64,000 nucleotides of DNA from positions 31,714,885 through 31,778,884 of the forward strand of contig CM067109.1 in assembly GCA_034008185.1 (NCBI GenBank). Direction: 5' to 3'. Below are positions 7,721 to 20,835 of the stretch, one piece after another. The translations under genes were made by a program, and so were the position numbers. The notes beneath the pieces were generated by a model that had not been told where the DNA came from, ran no database searches, and saw only the letters and a list, made by a program, of their open reading frames with translations. How positions within the stretch are numbered: the stretch's first letter is position 1; each line of letters begins with the position of its first letter. This stretch comes from Gorsachius magnificus (lineage: Eukaryota > Chordata > Aves > Pelecaniformes > Ardeidae).

Positions 7721-10700
7721 TACAAACATCCCCACACAGCGCACTCTCACTCTCTTACCCCTGCAGCTGTATGAAGACCACAGTTTTCCCTAGCAGCTCT
7801 CGCAGCTGTGATCTTATTAAAAATACATGCAAATAAGAAGCAGTGAGCCCCAACAAAGAATAGGATTTCCACTTGTCAGTACTACGAGAAAAAAAAAACC
7901 AAAACACCAGACAAAAGCCCTTAAAACAAGTCTCAAACCCTCTGCTAGAATTACAAGACACACTTCCTTTTTTGGATATACAAAGTTTTCGCTTACCTAT
8001 TGGAATTCTTTTCATGCATGCAAATGGTAGTAATAGACATGATGGAAGTCACTAACAATCATGTAGGTGTAACTTACAATCTAAAGACACCATCTAATTC
8101 TTTCCCCTTCCACCAAAGAACCACATATACTTATCTAGGGCAGAAAGATTTTTGTCAAGACTTGGTCTTCTCATGATATCTGATTTAGTATTCCCCTGCC
8201 TTTAGCATGAGGAACAAAGTTCCTCAATGACCAAATCTCACCTTCCCCACCCCATCACTGAGGAAGAGAGAAAGAGACTGGCTGCTTCTTCGCAACCGGA
8301 ATATCCTATTTCTTGAGTAAGCAATTCTAATTCTTTCAGTCTTTCATTTTATACAATTTTCTAGACCACTGCTGTCCTCTGAACACCATCCAATTGGTAC
8401 CCATCTCATCTAGAGTTCAGAACCAAAAACAGCGAGATACTGTAGGACCCACCAACTCTGAGATGAGCTGAGAAATTACTTCAAATTACTTTTGAGCTCC
8501 TGCCCGAGTGCTTTAACCTCTTCCCAACAGTATGATACTGTGTCTTTCTTAGTTTGTGATACAAAAATTCCAGGTCCTTTTCCACAAGACTGCACCATAC
8601 CCTGTTTCTTCCCCCATCACATACCCATGCAGTCCAACCTACAGACAGGATGTTGCTTTTGTGCTCACTGACACCCTGCTTTGTTCCAGATGATGTCTCC
8701 CATTTGCCAAGATTATTCTAAATTGTAATCTCATTCTCCACCACACCTGCAGTTGTTCCCAGCTCTCCATGGCCTGAAAACTTCCTCAGCATGCCCTTTA
8801 TTTTATCATCTCTGGCCTCCTGTGAAAAACGTGCAACAGGAAAAGCTTCCATTTGGTAGTGAACCATACGGTAAGTGCTCTTTTGGCGCAGTTACTCAAC
8901 AAGTTTTGCTTCCATCCTGTGGAATTTTCTACCTCACTCTCACAGGTAAGTAGCAAGGCAGATGCTGGAGACTGAATCTCATCAGGCAGCAGAGTACTAG
9001 AAGGTGAAGGCAGCTACAGGTTTGGAAGAGCCAAGCTAGGCTGGCTGCCACAGGGTCATACTCTGTCACTGTGCCTCAGGACTCAGTGCTGTGCTCTTGT
9101 TAACTCTGAAAAAGGCAGTGCTGCATACAAAACACAGACACACACCCCCCCTTGCTTTCAAAGGGTAAATGCACCTAGTTTCTTGTTACCTTCCACATGC
9201 TTACAAGAAAAGAAATATTTCCTTCCTGTACTCTTCCAGGAATTAAACTTTACTTCAATTAAGTTCCAAGCTGCAAGGAAAGCCAAAGAAAACCACAGCC
9301 TCAATAAAGAGTACCTGACCAACCAATTTTCACTGAACTCTTAGTTCTGCAGTGTTGCAACATTTATCTCCACACTAGATCTTAACCAAAAAAATGGGTG
9401 AGCAGGATGAGGCTGATAAAAATTATTCTCATGTGGCAGGCACTGTGGTCCACTATCTCCAGCTCTGTTACAAGTTCTACCGGCTGAAGGACAGGGCTGT
9501 TCTAGAATTACAAAGAAACATATAATGCTAAAATGAACGGAAGTTGGCCACAAATTGAAAAAACCTAAATACACACATCAGTCACGCAGGCTCATTTTAA
9601 AGTGTATATTATACAGTGTATTAAAGAAACTTCTGAATAAACAACAGCAACAAAAGACAACTAAAGTACTGAATTTTCATGAGATTTCTTGTCTTAGAAG
9701 AAGAGTGAAGATGGAAACAACTGCTAGGAAAAGTGGCAGCAAGAGTCAACACTGAAATTAAAAAGTAGCTGTAGTAACCTTGTTGAGTAATGAGTTAGCC
9801 TATGCACAGTTAACTTGTTTCTTTGCTGGTTTCTTTCATTCTCCAGTTTGCAGGTAGGAAGCAGCCTTCCTTATTTGGGAAAAAATCCAAACCTCTGAAA
9901 GTAATGTTTCATATCTTAATATCTGCCTTGAGATAAATACATGGCAAGTCAGAATGCACACATAGACACACACACACAAAAATCCAAGCACAAACCATCA
10001 ATCCCAAAGCCATCTACTGAAGTATTTCTTCAACGGAAGACAGAGGAAGGAAGCATACAGTACTGAGAATCTCTCAGCATCACAAAAAAACACGTAAGAT
10101 TCCTCCTTGGGAAAGACTTCAGGTCCCAAAACTCTTCTAGCTGCTGCCATTGCAAGTTTCAACTTAGAAATCCAGAATACTGCTAGGAGCTTCTTCCAGA
10201 AGCCCTGTATTACCTGTTGAGATTTAAGGACAGCCACAGAAAAACAGAAATCCACAGGCTATGAAACACTTTTTTAAAAAAAATCTAGAGGCAGTTTAAT
10301 TTCTTCCTATGACCCAACATCAGCCAGAATTTCTCACTGCAGCCAAAACAATTGGATTAAAAATCTGCCATTAGCCTGTAATATATGACAATACTGGTCT
10401 CTTCAGGAAAAACATAATCTAGTTCCAAGTATTTATCGTGCTCTAAAAAGAAATTCAAAGAGCAATCAGGGTGTTGCTTCTTCTTTCCTCCTTCATTAAA
10501 CTAATTACATCCTTCTGGTTCATTAAACCCTCTACTTAGTTAACTCAGCATTCATTCATTCTTCTTGAGGTCACATCTCCTTGGAACCATTGTATCACAT
10601 TTAATGTAGTTTGATGACACAGTATTCTGAAAACCAGCTGACGAGGAACACATGTCCATGAGGAAGAGAGTCCTGTCCCTTCCCAACAGCTGATACTCCA

Positions 10701-13700
10701 GACACTGCAGAAAATACAACATATCATGACGTTCAGTGAAAAGTGTTGCCTTGAGCCTTTGTTTGGTGTTCCTCAGCTGTATGACTTTTCCCTCACATAC
10801 TACGTATACTAAAAGACACTCACTGTGATAACTGTCTCTGTTAAATGGGATACAGCTACTCTTACTATAGAGGTGGAGTCACCAGAAAGACAGGTAACTG
10901 AACTACGCATTTGCACCTTCCTAAACACTTGAAGCGCATAACAAATTTTAATATGTACGTGTTACAAATATATACCAGGGCTAACTTTTCAAGATACATG
11001 AAAAAACCTACCCTACCTTTTTAGATCCAGTCAATTTTGTTTGGGTATCATCAGCCTTCCCAGTTACAAAGAACACTCCTTCTGAAGGGTATTATTCTCA
11101 TTTGAAAATGTATAAATGGATCAAGCTTTAATTAATGGGTGTTATAACAAACAGTTAAAAGCTGTGGATGTTTAACCTCCCAGGTCTCTGGAAAAATGGT
11201 ACTGAAGTGCACATAAGCAAAAAAAAAATATGCTTGGACTCTTCACATGGAAATTTATTAGCATACGTAAGATTCAGCCTAACTGATCTTTACTGCAACA
11301 GATTATTTTTTTTATCCCCAGTCTTTCATTCTGCATATCAAAAGTGATATCAGAAATGATACCAAGCAGCTAACTTTTCATTTACGATGCCAATGGTCTT
11401 CAGGACACAGCACTATTCATGGATATACATCAGAAAAAAAGAAAAATTAGGAGAGATAATAATGTTTGTATTGTAGGCAAGGGTTATTTAGGTCCCTCAG
11501 AATTCCTTCCTTACTGTACTCTGAGACAGTTGAAGGGAATTTGACTGACTGCATTTTTAAACCTGAAATCCCAGCTTAATCTCAGAAAAATTCTGTAGAG
11601 GGACACAAGACATCCTATTGTAATAGTCAGATGTTAACAACCATCTGCTTAACCACTGCTTTGGAAACGGCAGCTCCCACCCATTGAAAGCAGACTAACC
11701 ATATCCACACTGCAAGTCCCTACATCTCCACTAGACTCCCCAAGTCTAGTTGGGGGGACTTTGGTGATGAAATACTAGAGCACAAGAGATCACCATATCA
11801 CAGCCCAAATGAACAATGTTTTAGCAGCGTGATACACAGGGTATGCACTGCATGCTTTGTAGAAACATGAAGCCCCACGTTTGAAGACACAAGGCATACA
11901 GGGAGGGAATACCTCTGGAAGACTGTTCTGCATAGGACACAAATCTGCTGTAGTGTGCATCCATATTGTGGTTGGAGCAGAGCCTGGAGAGAACAATCCC
12001 ATCAGCTGTGAGGAGGTTTCCTTTCAGAGGGTACCAGCTGGCTCCAGAAAAGCAGAGCTAGAAAGCATGCAGCATGGAAAACTAAGAGGCCATGAAGGAA
12101 GACAAGGATTGAATCAAACTGAGATTTTGACCTTGTTAAGGATATTTGTAATTACCTCCTCATACCAAAAAAGGAATCATTTAGATAAATTACATGTTGT
12201 AGATGCCACTTAGATTTGTTAAAATAGTAGCTTCAGATTTACTTAACACATTCATTGGTGAGAGATTGCCCACTCCAATTTCAACATTCACGTAACCCAA
12301 AAGGCAGAAATGGATATTAAAAGGCCTTCCTCTATCTTACAGACCTTTAACTCTCTACAGCTCTTTGCTTTTTCAGCTGCACCCTTCAGCTGCTAACACT
12401 TTTAAGTATTTGGCAAATCAGGCATTTCCTTTTATCTGGTGAACTTCAGTTATCACATCTGCTGAACTGGTAAACAACCATGTTATGGAAATTATGGAAA
12501 AGCTCTCCTTGGGAGAAAACACACCATTCACAGCGTCAACATACAACAAATGTACTCATTCCAACAATAAACAAGTGTGTGTTTTTCTGATCCCATCTTT
12601 TTATCTTTTAATCAGTAAAAAGGTGCTCTGAAGTTGTACGATTTTCCTTAAAATTGGCTACAAAAGCACTTCTCACAACATTTCAGTGAAGGCATAGCGC
12701 AATTGTTTTAAAATACCATTATTTACAGTGTTCAAGCTGTCACATTTTTAGAACTTTGCACTTCACTTGACTGCAGCCCTTATCTGGAATTCCTGAAACT
12801 TGCTTGGTACACAAATACTGTGGGGTACTATTATACACTCATGAACATTTCAAAGCAGAAACCACAATTAGGAAGTCAGGTGCTATCTGAAAGAAACCCA
12901 AAACATTAAAAATAGCTTTTCACAAAAGCTGTATTTTAACAGACTCGGTGGCAGTACATCACACCAAACAGATTTTAACAAACTTATACAATTTAATACC
13001 AGATAGGACAAGCTCTAGGTATTCAAGGATTAATGAGGTTTATCCTAAGTCCCAACCCTTCTTTGTTTATAGGTTCACTAAAGGTGATTTCTTTTATTTA
13101 CTAGCACAGCAGCTAACAACCTCCACCAGCTGAGCCATTATTAATGTTATTTTTTTGAGCACTATAACACCAAATAGTCAATAAAATTACTCCGGCCTTT
13201 ATTGAATAACCATTAAATCTATGCCCTTTCCCACTCCAGTCTGCTTTGTACTGAGAAAAACAACTTATTCCCAGCTCAAACAGCAAACATTATAAATGTG
13301 ATGACGAACCATGTAAGTCACAATATGCTGTCAATGTATGGAATAAGATTTTCCAGTTTTTCTAAAGCAAAAAGTTAGGCATAAACAGAACTGGAGAAAA
13401 GCAGCAAAGCTGACAAATCAAGTACTGAAATTAAAAGATTCACAAATTGAGGATGAAAACCTAAATGCCACCCTCTTTGGAATATGCATTATGTGATCAT
13501 GTAATTACTTCCACAGTGCTTTTCTCCATAAATGCCTGACTCATTTATTACAGAGGATGAGTGCTCTGGGGATGATTCAGCATTCTGTCAGAGGGGTTCA
13601 TCTTCACAATTCTATCACGCTCATTGCTGTAATTGCATGTCTCCCAGTTTCTAAACAGGCAATTTCAGGGAACAAAGGGCTCGTGATTAATGCACTTTAA

Positions 13701-15480
13701 CACCATGCTGGATTCTATTTCTGCATCTGGCAAAGAGTGCTTACATAATATGCAACAATTCACAAACTTTTCACAGGTTGCCCCTACTTAAAAGGTAATT
13801 GATTTTTCATTAGGTCTTATGATAATTTATTTTGATGCTTAAGCTTGATTTCTTAATGTCTCAGTTTTTCATGTTAAAATAAATTGTTTCCAAAACCATA
13901 ATATGAAAAAAAGTTTGTGAAACCCTAAGATCAGCTGATGACAATTATAAGAGAGCTTGCGGAAGGACTGTCTTCAGACCAAGATTTGAATACAATATAG
14001 AAAAATGCCTAATACCTGATAAACTATTAAGTACTTATTCATTAAGTATTTTCATTACTAGCACTGAATAAGACAGGGTTCCAAGTGGACTACAGCATTT
14101 GTGCAAGCAATATTGTATAGCACACCTAAAGGACAGATTAAGAGTACACATGTAACATTTTTATTTCTCCCGTAATACTTGGAAGTTTCATGTGATCGTC
14201 TTAATAGAGAGCAAAGTCACAGAAACATATCACAGTACGCAACTACTGCTGTTACTCCACATTCGCCCTATCAACAATATGAGGGCAAGATTTGGCCCGA
14301 GTAGTAACTCTCCCCTCAGCAGAAAATAAGATCAACCATTCCAGAAAGCCTAACGACATACCCTCACTGCACAGGGTGCAAGTTCACAACATAGACAAGA
14401 TTAAGCAGCCAGAACTGTGTTCTAACAGGCCAACTAATACGTTTCAAGGATCAGGAATTCTGACAAACCTATACAGCTGGCCAGAAAACAGTCACTGAAC
14501 CACAGCGCAGTTATGAGCATTGTCTCTAGCTGTCTCTACACACTGCTGTGACACTCACCTGTGTGTCATGAGCTGGTTAGTAACAAGTTCAGATGTGGGA
14601 AAGAAAGTTTGAAACTGTATGTGGTTAAACCATATGGCATTTTTTCCCTCTAGTGTAGAAAGGCAGCAATACAAAGGAAGCTGGTGACTACAGACCAAAG
14701 GGTAATCTGAGATGCAAAGTAGAATGATGTTATGAAGTACAATTCACTCATTTAGATGAGTAACAGCATTAAGTCTTAATTTATTGGGAATTTATTTTTA
14801 TCATCATCAGGGAAATACACAGGACTGAAAAAATCCCTATTACTTCAGACTCATTACAATCAAAACCAACCTGAACTCTGCATTTAAATTTGCAGGAGGA
14901 AAATATTACAGTCATCCTCTCAAATATGATTTCATGCTATGAGATGACAGGAATCAAAATCCTCCATCCCAAGAAGTTGTCCTAAAATAAAAAAAAAATA
15001 TAAAAAAAAAAACAAACCCAACCCACCCACAACGACCAAAAAAGCCATTTTAGAAGCATCCTTGCTGCTTTTTAAGAACTGTTTCCAAAACTCCCTATGT
15101 ATAGTACACGACCACATGCATAACTCTTAGAAAGAAAGGTAACTATCTTCTCTCAAGCCCCATAAACAAAGCTATGAATTCCACTGATTCACTACTAGAA
15201 AAATTTTCCAAAACAAATCTTTCCAAAGAAATGCTACGGCTAGCTAATGCAAATGTTACACAGCAGACACTTGCTGCGTACTTACACACAAGGTATTTTA
15301 AATCCTTTAACTCACTAATAAAAGGGTGAATACTCAACAATTCCAAGACTATCTCTACTGTAGAATAATCCTCTCCACTAACTTTTCAAAATCCATTTTT
15401 ATAAGGCAAATACATCAACACTGTAATTAAGACAGTACTAAGTGGACAGTTTTATCTTAAGATAGGAGTATATATACAGT
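7721..15480. other. Long AT-rich stretch without recognisable genes
   Basis: About 7.8 kb with only short chance ORFs (longest about 110 codons, 11881-12213), a few CA-rich runs (for example 9966-9978), A-runs near 14988-15011 and an 8-bp-arm palindrome at 11730-11750. At 8941-8952 a CAG/GTAAGT donor-like site follows an open frame, but there is nothing else to support an exon. It could be an intron or flank of a gene starting in the CpG island at 17.1-18.0 kb. Confidence 0.5.
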
Positions 15481-15489
15481 TTAGTTCCT

Positions 15490-15935
15490 GCTGGAATGAA
15501 CTTAGGGTTTCCTCTCTTCTCTTGCTGCTCCTCCTCCTCCTCCTGCCCCAAGCAGAAGAATCCCCTTTCCTTTTCCTAGACCCACTTCCCACACACTGCA
15601 AAAAAACCTCCTCCCTGAGAAGTGATGACCTCATGCTGCTAGCCCTTCTCCATGTATGGAGCAACTCCGGGCCTGCTGCCAGCCTTCTCCGCCTTCAGGC
15701 TGACACGGCAACATACCTTCCTTCACCCGCCGCTTCCCAGCTGGAGGAACATTCAGAAGTGGCAGCAAGCGGAGGGGCAAGCCAGGCAGGAAGAGGGGGT
15801 CTCCACTCGGAGAAAGAGCAGGCCGCCAGATGCCTGCCCCAGACCCACATCCAGCATAAACCCACGCTGTATCAGCAAAGCAGCTCCCCCCTCTGTCGCA
15901 CAAAGAACTACATTGAACTCTGGTCATTTTTAAGT
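15490..15935. other. GC-richer block of unknown nature
   Basis: About 450 bases are clearly richer in G and C than the flanks and start with a CTCCTCCTCCTCCTCC run at 15528-15544. Overlapping open frames exist on both strands (+ 15522-15995, - 15631-15927), with low-complexity Ser/Pro/Gln-rich translations that match no family I know. It could be an untranslated exon, a regulatory block or a GC-rich repeat. Confidence 0.4.
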
Positions 15936-17130
15936 AGGGAAATACATCCCACGTTACCTAACTGCAGTAGGCTGAACCTTCCTTTCCCGTGTTAAATCTC
16001 TCTATTCCAGTGAAGCAAATGTTACCTCTCTCTCCCCCCCTCTCTTAACGATGACCCATCTTATCTTCCTTTGCATTTTATTTTCAAATCCTCCTACCCC
16101 TTCTTCGGCCTGTCTTTACTTTCAAGTGTCTCTTCAGAATGATTTCCACACGAACACTTCATACACTGGCAATCCAAGTATCAACTGAAGAAGAACCTTC
16201 CTTTAAAAGATTCAGTTGTGACATGAAGTTATAGTTGTAGGAAAGCAGGAAAGGATCTTGGTGACGGTTGACAGAGCTCTTACTCAGATGAAAAGTAACC
16301 TTGTACACACATTTGATCTTCTCCTTCGAAGAAACACCCCCAAAGCTCAACTCTTCTAGGGTTAACATTCCACATGTGTGTATTTTAAACTTGTAACAGT
16401 ACTGACAATTTGCTTCAACACATTAACAAGGAATTTATAAAAGGAGAGAACATACATTTGTCTCACCAACAATATTCATTACTGTAACTCAACCTAGAAT
16501 ACGTCCATCATTTGCAATTTGCTTTGACTGCAGGCAGATTAGAAGTATGAATGTCCCACTTCCTTCAGTCTTCCAAAGACTAGAACGTACATGTAGTAAA
16601 CTGTACCAGTCATCTCTTTATTATATATTACTTAGTAGGTACAACTAACTGAAAATAATACCCAGTAGATTCTTTTGACCAAAAAGTTTCATATGCCCCC
16701 CAGGTTTTTCTCACACTGCAATTTTTTAAAAGAAGCTGCATTAAAACAGAGCAGAACATCAGTCACTTCGTGCAGGTTTGTTACAAAGTGGGGAAAAGCT
16801 ACATCAACTACTTGGAAAGCACTGCTGCTTTCTTGCAAACAGAAGAGAAGCTGGGTTGTTTAAAAGTGTAACAAAACCCCAGGTGTTCACATCGGGTGGT
16901 CTGTCGCTTCCAAGGGTGTATGCTCGTGTGAATTCAAACAAAATAGAAACATACTCCAACGTGAAAAGGGACGTTTAATGCCTTTCTATGTATTTTGTCC
17001 TCAAATACCAAATATGTAAGCATTTAGGACCCCCGCAGACACCAAACCCACAAAGCACGAAAACACACGTGAAAAAAAGCCGGGGCAGTAGTACTAAGGC
17101 CGCCCTACCTATGCAGGCTCTACATCTAAC
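15936..17130. other. AT-rich DNA leading to the CpG island, nothing identified
   Basis: There are no ORFs above about 70 codons and no recognisable repeat. The GC content rises after about 17060 toward the CpG island. Confidence 0.5.
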
Positions 17131-17800
17131 GCGTCAGTTAAGAAAGTCGCCGAGTTGTGCAGCGCCGTCGCGGGGAGGGGGGACCCCAAGCCAGGGTCGT
17201 TGCGTTTATTTGAGGGGGGGCCACACATCACAAAGCTGCAAGCGGTGGCTGCCGCGTCCTCCCGTTCCCGCAGCAGCTACAGCCCGGCCAGCGCGCCCTG
17301 GCGCAGCCGGAGCACAGGAGGGGGGCAGACGTGCCCGGGCACCGGCGGGTCAGGCCAGACCGAGTCAGCCCTCTTCTTCCCTTCGCTCCCTAGCCCGAAG
17401 CCCGCCGACCCGGCCCGACCCGGCGCAGGGAGGGCCCCACACCCCCGGCCCGACAGCAGCCCCGAGGGCGGGGATCCGCAGCCGCCGCTCTGCCTGCCCC
17501 GCCGGGGCGGAGCCGCCGCCGGGCGAGCGGCGCCCCTGCGCCCCCCCCCAAGCCGCCCCCCCCCCCCCCCCAGAGGAAAGCGCGAGCGGTGCCGGTGCCC
17601 GCCCCGCCCCGCCCGCCCGCCCGCAGGTAAAACCCCGCGCGGGGCCTACCCGCCCCCCTGCACCGGCTGCCTGCTAGGCGGGCAGCAGGACGCGGCAAGG
17701 GGTGGGGGCGGCCGCCCTCCGGCCCGGGCGCCACTCCCGGGGCGCGGGCACCAGCGGCGGCGGCGCGGCCGGCGGGCGCGCCCGCCGGGGCCCCCACGGG

Positions 17801-17808
17801 CCAATCAG
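17801..17808 (+). promoter_or_regulatory. NF-Y CCAAT box (CCAATCAG)
   Basis: A full CCAATCAG consensus inside the CpG island, preceded by GGG. NF-Y sites of this form usually lie 60-100 bp upstream of the start of TATA-less promoters, which would put a start near 17860-17910 for a + strand transcript. Confidence 0.6.
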
Positions 17809-17925
17809 CGCTAGGCTCCCCGCTGCCTGCCCCAACCGGGCCCCCCCCTGGTGACGCGCCGGGCGGCCAGTCAGCGAGGGAAGATGCGCCACGGCTGCCG
17901 CCTCCCGACCGGGAGGAGCGGCGCG

Positions 17926-17930
17926 ATTGG
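17926..17930 (-). promoter_or_regulatory. Reverse-orientation CCAAT box (ATTGG) with adjacent GC boxes
   Basis: ATTGG in the context GCGCGATTGGAAG, followed within 60 bases by GC boxes on both strands (17954-17986). Together with the forward CCAAT box 120 bases upstream it suggests divergent or two-start transcription. Confidence 0.5.
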
Positions 17931-18354
17931 AAGAGAGCCGTGGCGCTCCGCGGGGGGGCGGAGCTTCCCCGCCCAGCTCCGCCTCCTGCCCGCGGTGCGT
18001 CCGTCTCCCGGCAACCGTTTTCCTCACAGCGGCTGGCTTTTGAAAGACAGGCCTAGAAATGCCTCGGGGTTAGTAGGGAATGGGCAGGTCCGAGCTTTAA
18101 GAACTGCTGAGGAATACCTGCATCGCTACAACACTACGACACAGTGTGCACCAGGTTTAAAGTGTATGTATAATTTCTGTGCTGCTTATCACTTGATCAT
18201 GGAAATGTAGGCACGAACATAAAAGAAATGTACGTGGCTAAAAGATGGCAAATCCTGAGAAAATAACGCCTTGACATCGCAGCTTATGGACAGATGGACA
18301 AGGAGTCTGATGTTTTGTTGCCTCACCAACTCAGTGTCAGGAACAGGGAACAAG

Positions 18355-18446
18355 AAGCAGAAAAGAAGAAAAAAAAAAAAGGAGAAAAAAAAAGGAAAAT
18401 AAGAAAAAAAGGGGGGGCAAAAAAGAAAAAAAAAGAAGAAAGGAGC
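18355..18446 (+). repeat. 92-base polypurine tract
   Basis: The tract is almost only A and G, in irregular GAA, AAA and GGG runs, with a single C at 18419. Such tracts can form triplex (H-DNA) structures. A translated frame through it (Lys/Glu-rich) is low-complexity and not evidence of a gene. Confidence 0.85.
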
Positions 18447-18597
18447 TATTATTGTGACACTAATTTAACAGTTTTAGGGAAACTTCATGAATGTTGAAGT
18501 GTGTTTATTGCCTTTTGTAACAGGTGGTGCTTGAAGCAAACGAAAAGTTCAATTCAACTGAGTGATAATAACAGTTTGATACCACAGTGCATTCATA

Positions 18598-18705
18598 CAT
18601 ACAGAAGAACATAAGAACCCCATAACAGGTTAGATTAGAGTAAAGGGCAAATATCCTTTCTCAAGGGGTTGCCAGTCGCTTGCATTTAGGAAGGAGTCTA
18701 AAAAA
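18598..18705 (-). mobile_element. Old CR1 3'-end fragment
   Basis: AGAAGAACATAAGAACCCC followed by a degraded copy of the AGGTTAGA..AGGGC..AAATATCC..GGGGTTGCCAG pattern. This is the reverse complement of the 3' terminal region of the older amniote CR1 group. It is similar in age to the relic at 6.3-7.7 kb, and how far it extends rightwards is unclear. Confidence 0.55.
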
Positions 18706-20835
18706 CAGGATGTGGGCAGAGCAATCGTATTCCAATCCATGGCTTCTTCAGCTAGAATTTGCTTTTAGATCAGAGTGTTTAAAAAGCAACTGTGAAACTT
18801 TGCAGTGTGCAGTTTTCTACCTCTGTTTAAGCCATTTATGCCTTTTTCTTTCAAAAAACTTACAGAAACAATTTCCTTTATTTACCTGTTTATCAAATGA
18901 GAAATAATTACTTTATCTTGTAACTCACCCATAAACACCTTGAGGCAGGTTGAGACCTATACACAGTTAGAAGCAAGTTTGCATAATACTACCTGAGCAA
19001 TGGAGAAAAAAGTCAAAAGCTATTGAATTGTAGTAAAAGGTGTTTTTTTCAGATGTAATTTACATTTGGATACTTTCCAACAAAGTTGTATTTGGGATAA
19101 AAATCTTAATTAGATGCAAATACTGAATTCAGTGTAAGAAATCAATGACAGGCGTTTATGGCAAATGCAGGTACAAATGGCCTGATTCAGCCTTGGTTCA
19201 GCTATATTCAAACATAACCTGTTCTGTTGGACAGGTATCTTGTCAGTTAAGCTGCTCACATGCCTAAAGAAGATCTTTTATGATTATGTCTACAGTTTGG
19301 TAATTTAGCTGGCCTTGAGACCCTTGAACCTGATGAAAACTGATAGGCAATGGCATGAGGGTAGAAAAATCTATTCTCATTAGTTTTCTCATTAGCATTT
19401 TTTTAAACTTTACTGTAGAATCTGCTTGACTTTTGAGGAAGAAAGGATTCCTTTTTCTTTTTCGTAGTAAGTTTCTCTCCCAAAACTTTCAGATATTTGT
19501 TGAATAAACATGAAAAAAAGGTAGGCCTATACTGTAGTCACTGCAGTATAGTATAGACATATGCAAACTATTTTGAAAATCAAATTGTTGATTTTATTTA
19601 GAAAGTGCAATTATTACTTGAGTATGAAAAGCTTTAAAAGTATATTAACACTTGCAATTCAAAGCCAAATTAACAACTTTATTTCTACCAAGCAGCAGAT
19701 GTTAATCCTTTTCTCTCTTCTCTATCCTAGCCTTCTGGTTCTGCACACATTCCTCCACTCAGCCCCATAACTGGTTTCCTCTGCCTCATTCCTACCTGGC
19801 CTGACCCAGGGCCCACTGTCTAACTCCAGAAGTGGAGAGGACAAGTCTTAAAAGTACCCAGAGGAGACAAAAATATCAAGAAGATGAACATGCTTTTGCT
19901 TCACCATATTCTGTCACATACGGTCTTCCAGCCTCTCCCCTTTGCTCCTACATCTTAAATCCTATGCATTAAATCTATAACTTCATGCTACACCAAAGCT
20001 GAACAACATCAGTACTTTAAACCTGCTGTTTTGGACAACGATGGCATTGAAGCATTGTTTCAGACCTTATTGCAAAATTGCCTCCTGAGAATCTCGGCAA
20101 GCACCTGGACACATGCTGAGTTCTGTGGTGCGACACCTCAACACCAACCAGGCACAGCGCTTCACGGCTCAACTAGCTGAAACAATAGCAGCTGCCTAGT
20201 AAAAACATGTGAAAAGTTCAGTTTGGTATCCTGGGTCTGTCTTCTCCTCTCGCGTGACTCGTCTTCTGTAAGCCCATGCTTTAACTTCTGCTGGCTTGCC
20301 AACTACCAGAGAATTTTCAGTCTTTCTATCATAATCTATTCACCCACCACTGTGACCCTAAAAATACCAGAGGATTTGCTCCTTAGATAGTAAAACTCTT
20401 GTCCCGTTCATTTAAGATCTAGGTTTCAGGGATCCTTTCCTTTTTGTTCTTCTGTTTGCTGCAACCCTTCTGGTACACTACCAGTCTATAATACAGTCAG
20501 CACATTTTCATAATTTTGAATGTTTCTTTTCTACCTTTATCTAATTTCTTTTGTCTGTGGCTCATTGCTTAAAAATTCTGGATTTCACATGCAAGTTATC
20601 TGCTTTATACTGCTGATACTCATGTTAAAAAACCTTAAAGTTATTCTTAACGGACAGATACTGTAGCATTATATTACTTCAAGAATGATAACAACTTTAA
20701 ATTAAATTACATGCCTGGAGGGGAAGAGAGAGAGGGAAATTTCTTCATTATCACTCCTTCAAAAAGCTGAAGTAAAATGGGAGTCATTGCAAAATCCAAC
20801 ATAAAAAAAAAAAAAAATCCTGGATATACTAAAGA
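18706..20835. other. AT-rich DNA, nothing identified
   Basis: Only short chance ORFs, a small TATACTGTAGTC..GCAGTATAGTATA inverted repeat near 19528-19556 and an A-run at 20804-20817. No named repeat and no exon-like pattern. Confidence 0.5.

Larger units (their letters stand above)
17135..18035. promoter_or_regulatory. CpG island with housekeeping-type (possibly bidirectional) promoter
   Basis: About 900 bases are extremely GC-rich and full of undepleted CpG, unlike anything else in the window. Sites seen: CCAATCAG at 17801 (NF-Y, forward), ATTGG at 17926 (NF-Y, reverse), a half-CRE TGACG at 17852, GC boxes GGGGGCGGAG near 17954 and CCGCCC/CCGCCTC at 17968-17986, and an RFX-like GGCAAC at 18010. 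No TATA box is evident. CAG/GTAAAA at 17624-17632 could be a + strand splice donor for a first exon. CpG islands of this type normally mark the first exon of a broadly expressed gene. The gene itself is not visible, and CCAAT boxes in both directions leave the strand open. The long ORFs here (for example 16988-17814) result from stop-poor GC-rich sequence. Confidence 0.8.

Noticed and set aside
8753..8953. Open frame ending in a CAG/GTAAGT donor-like site
   Set aside because: A good donor motif alone is common by chance. No partner acceptor, conserved protein or second exon could be found.
11730..11750. Palindrome ACTAGACT/AGTCTAGT with 5-base loop
   Set aside because: 8-bp arms are expected by chance in a window of this size.
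16988..17814. Long overlapping ORFs on both strands within the CpG island
   Set aside because: The translations are Pro/Ala/Gly/Arg-rich low complexity in several frames at once, as expected from stop-poor GC-rich DNA. No domain is visible.
18294..18497. Lys/Glu-rich ORF
   Set aside because: It is a translation of the polypurine tract and has no gene features outside it.
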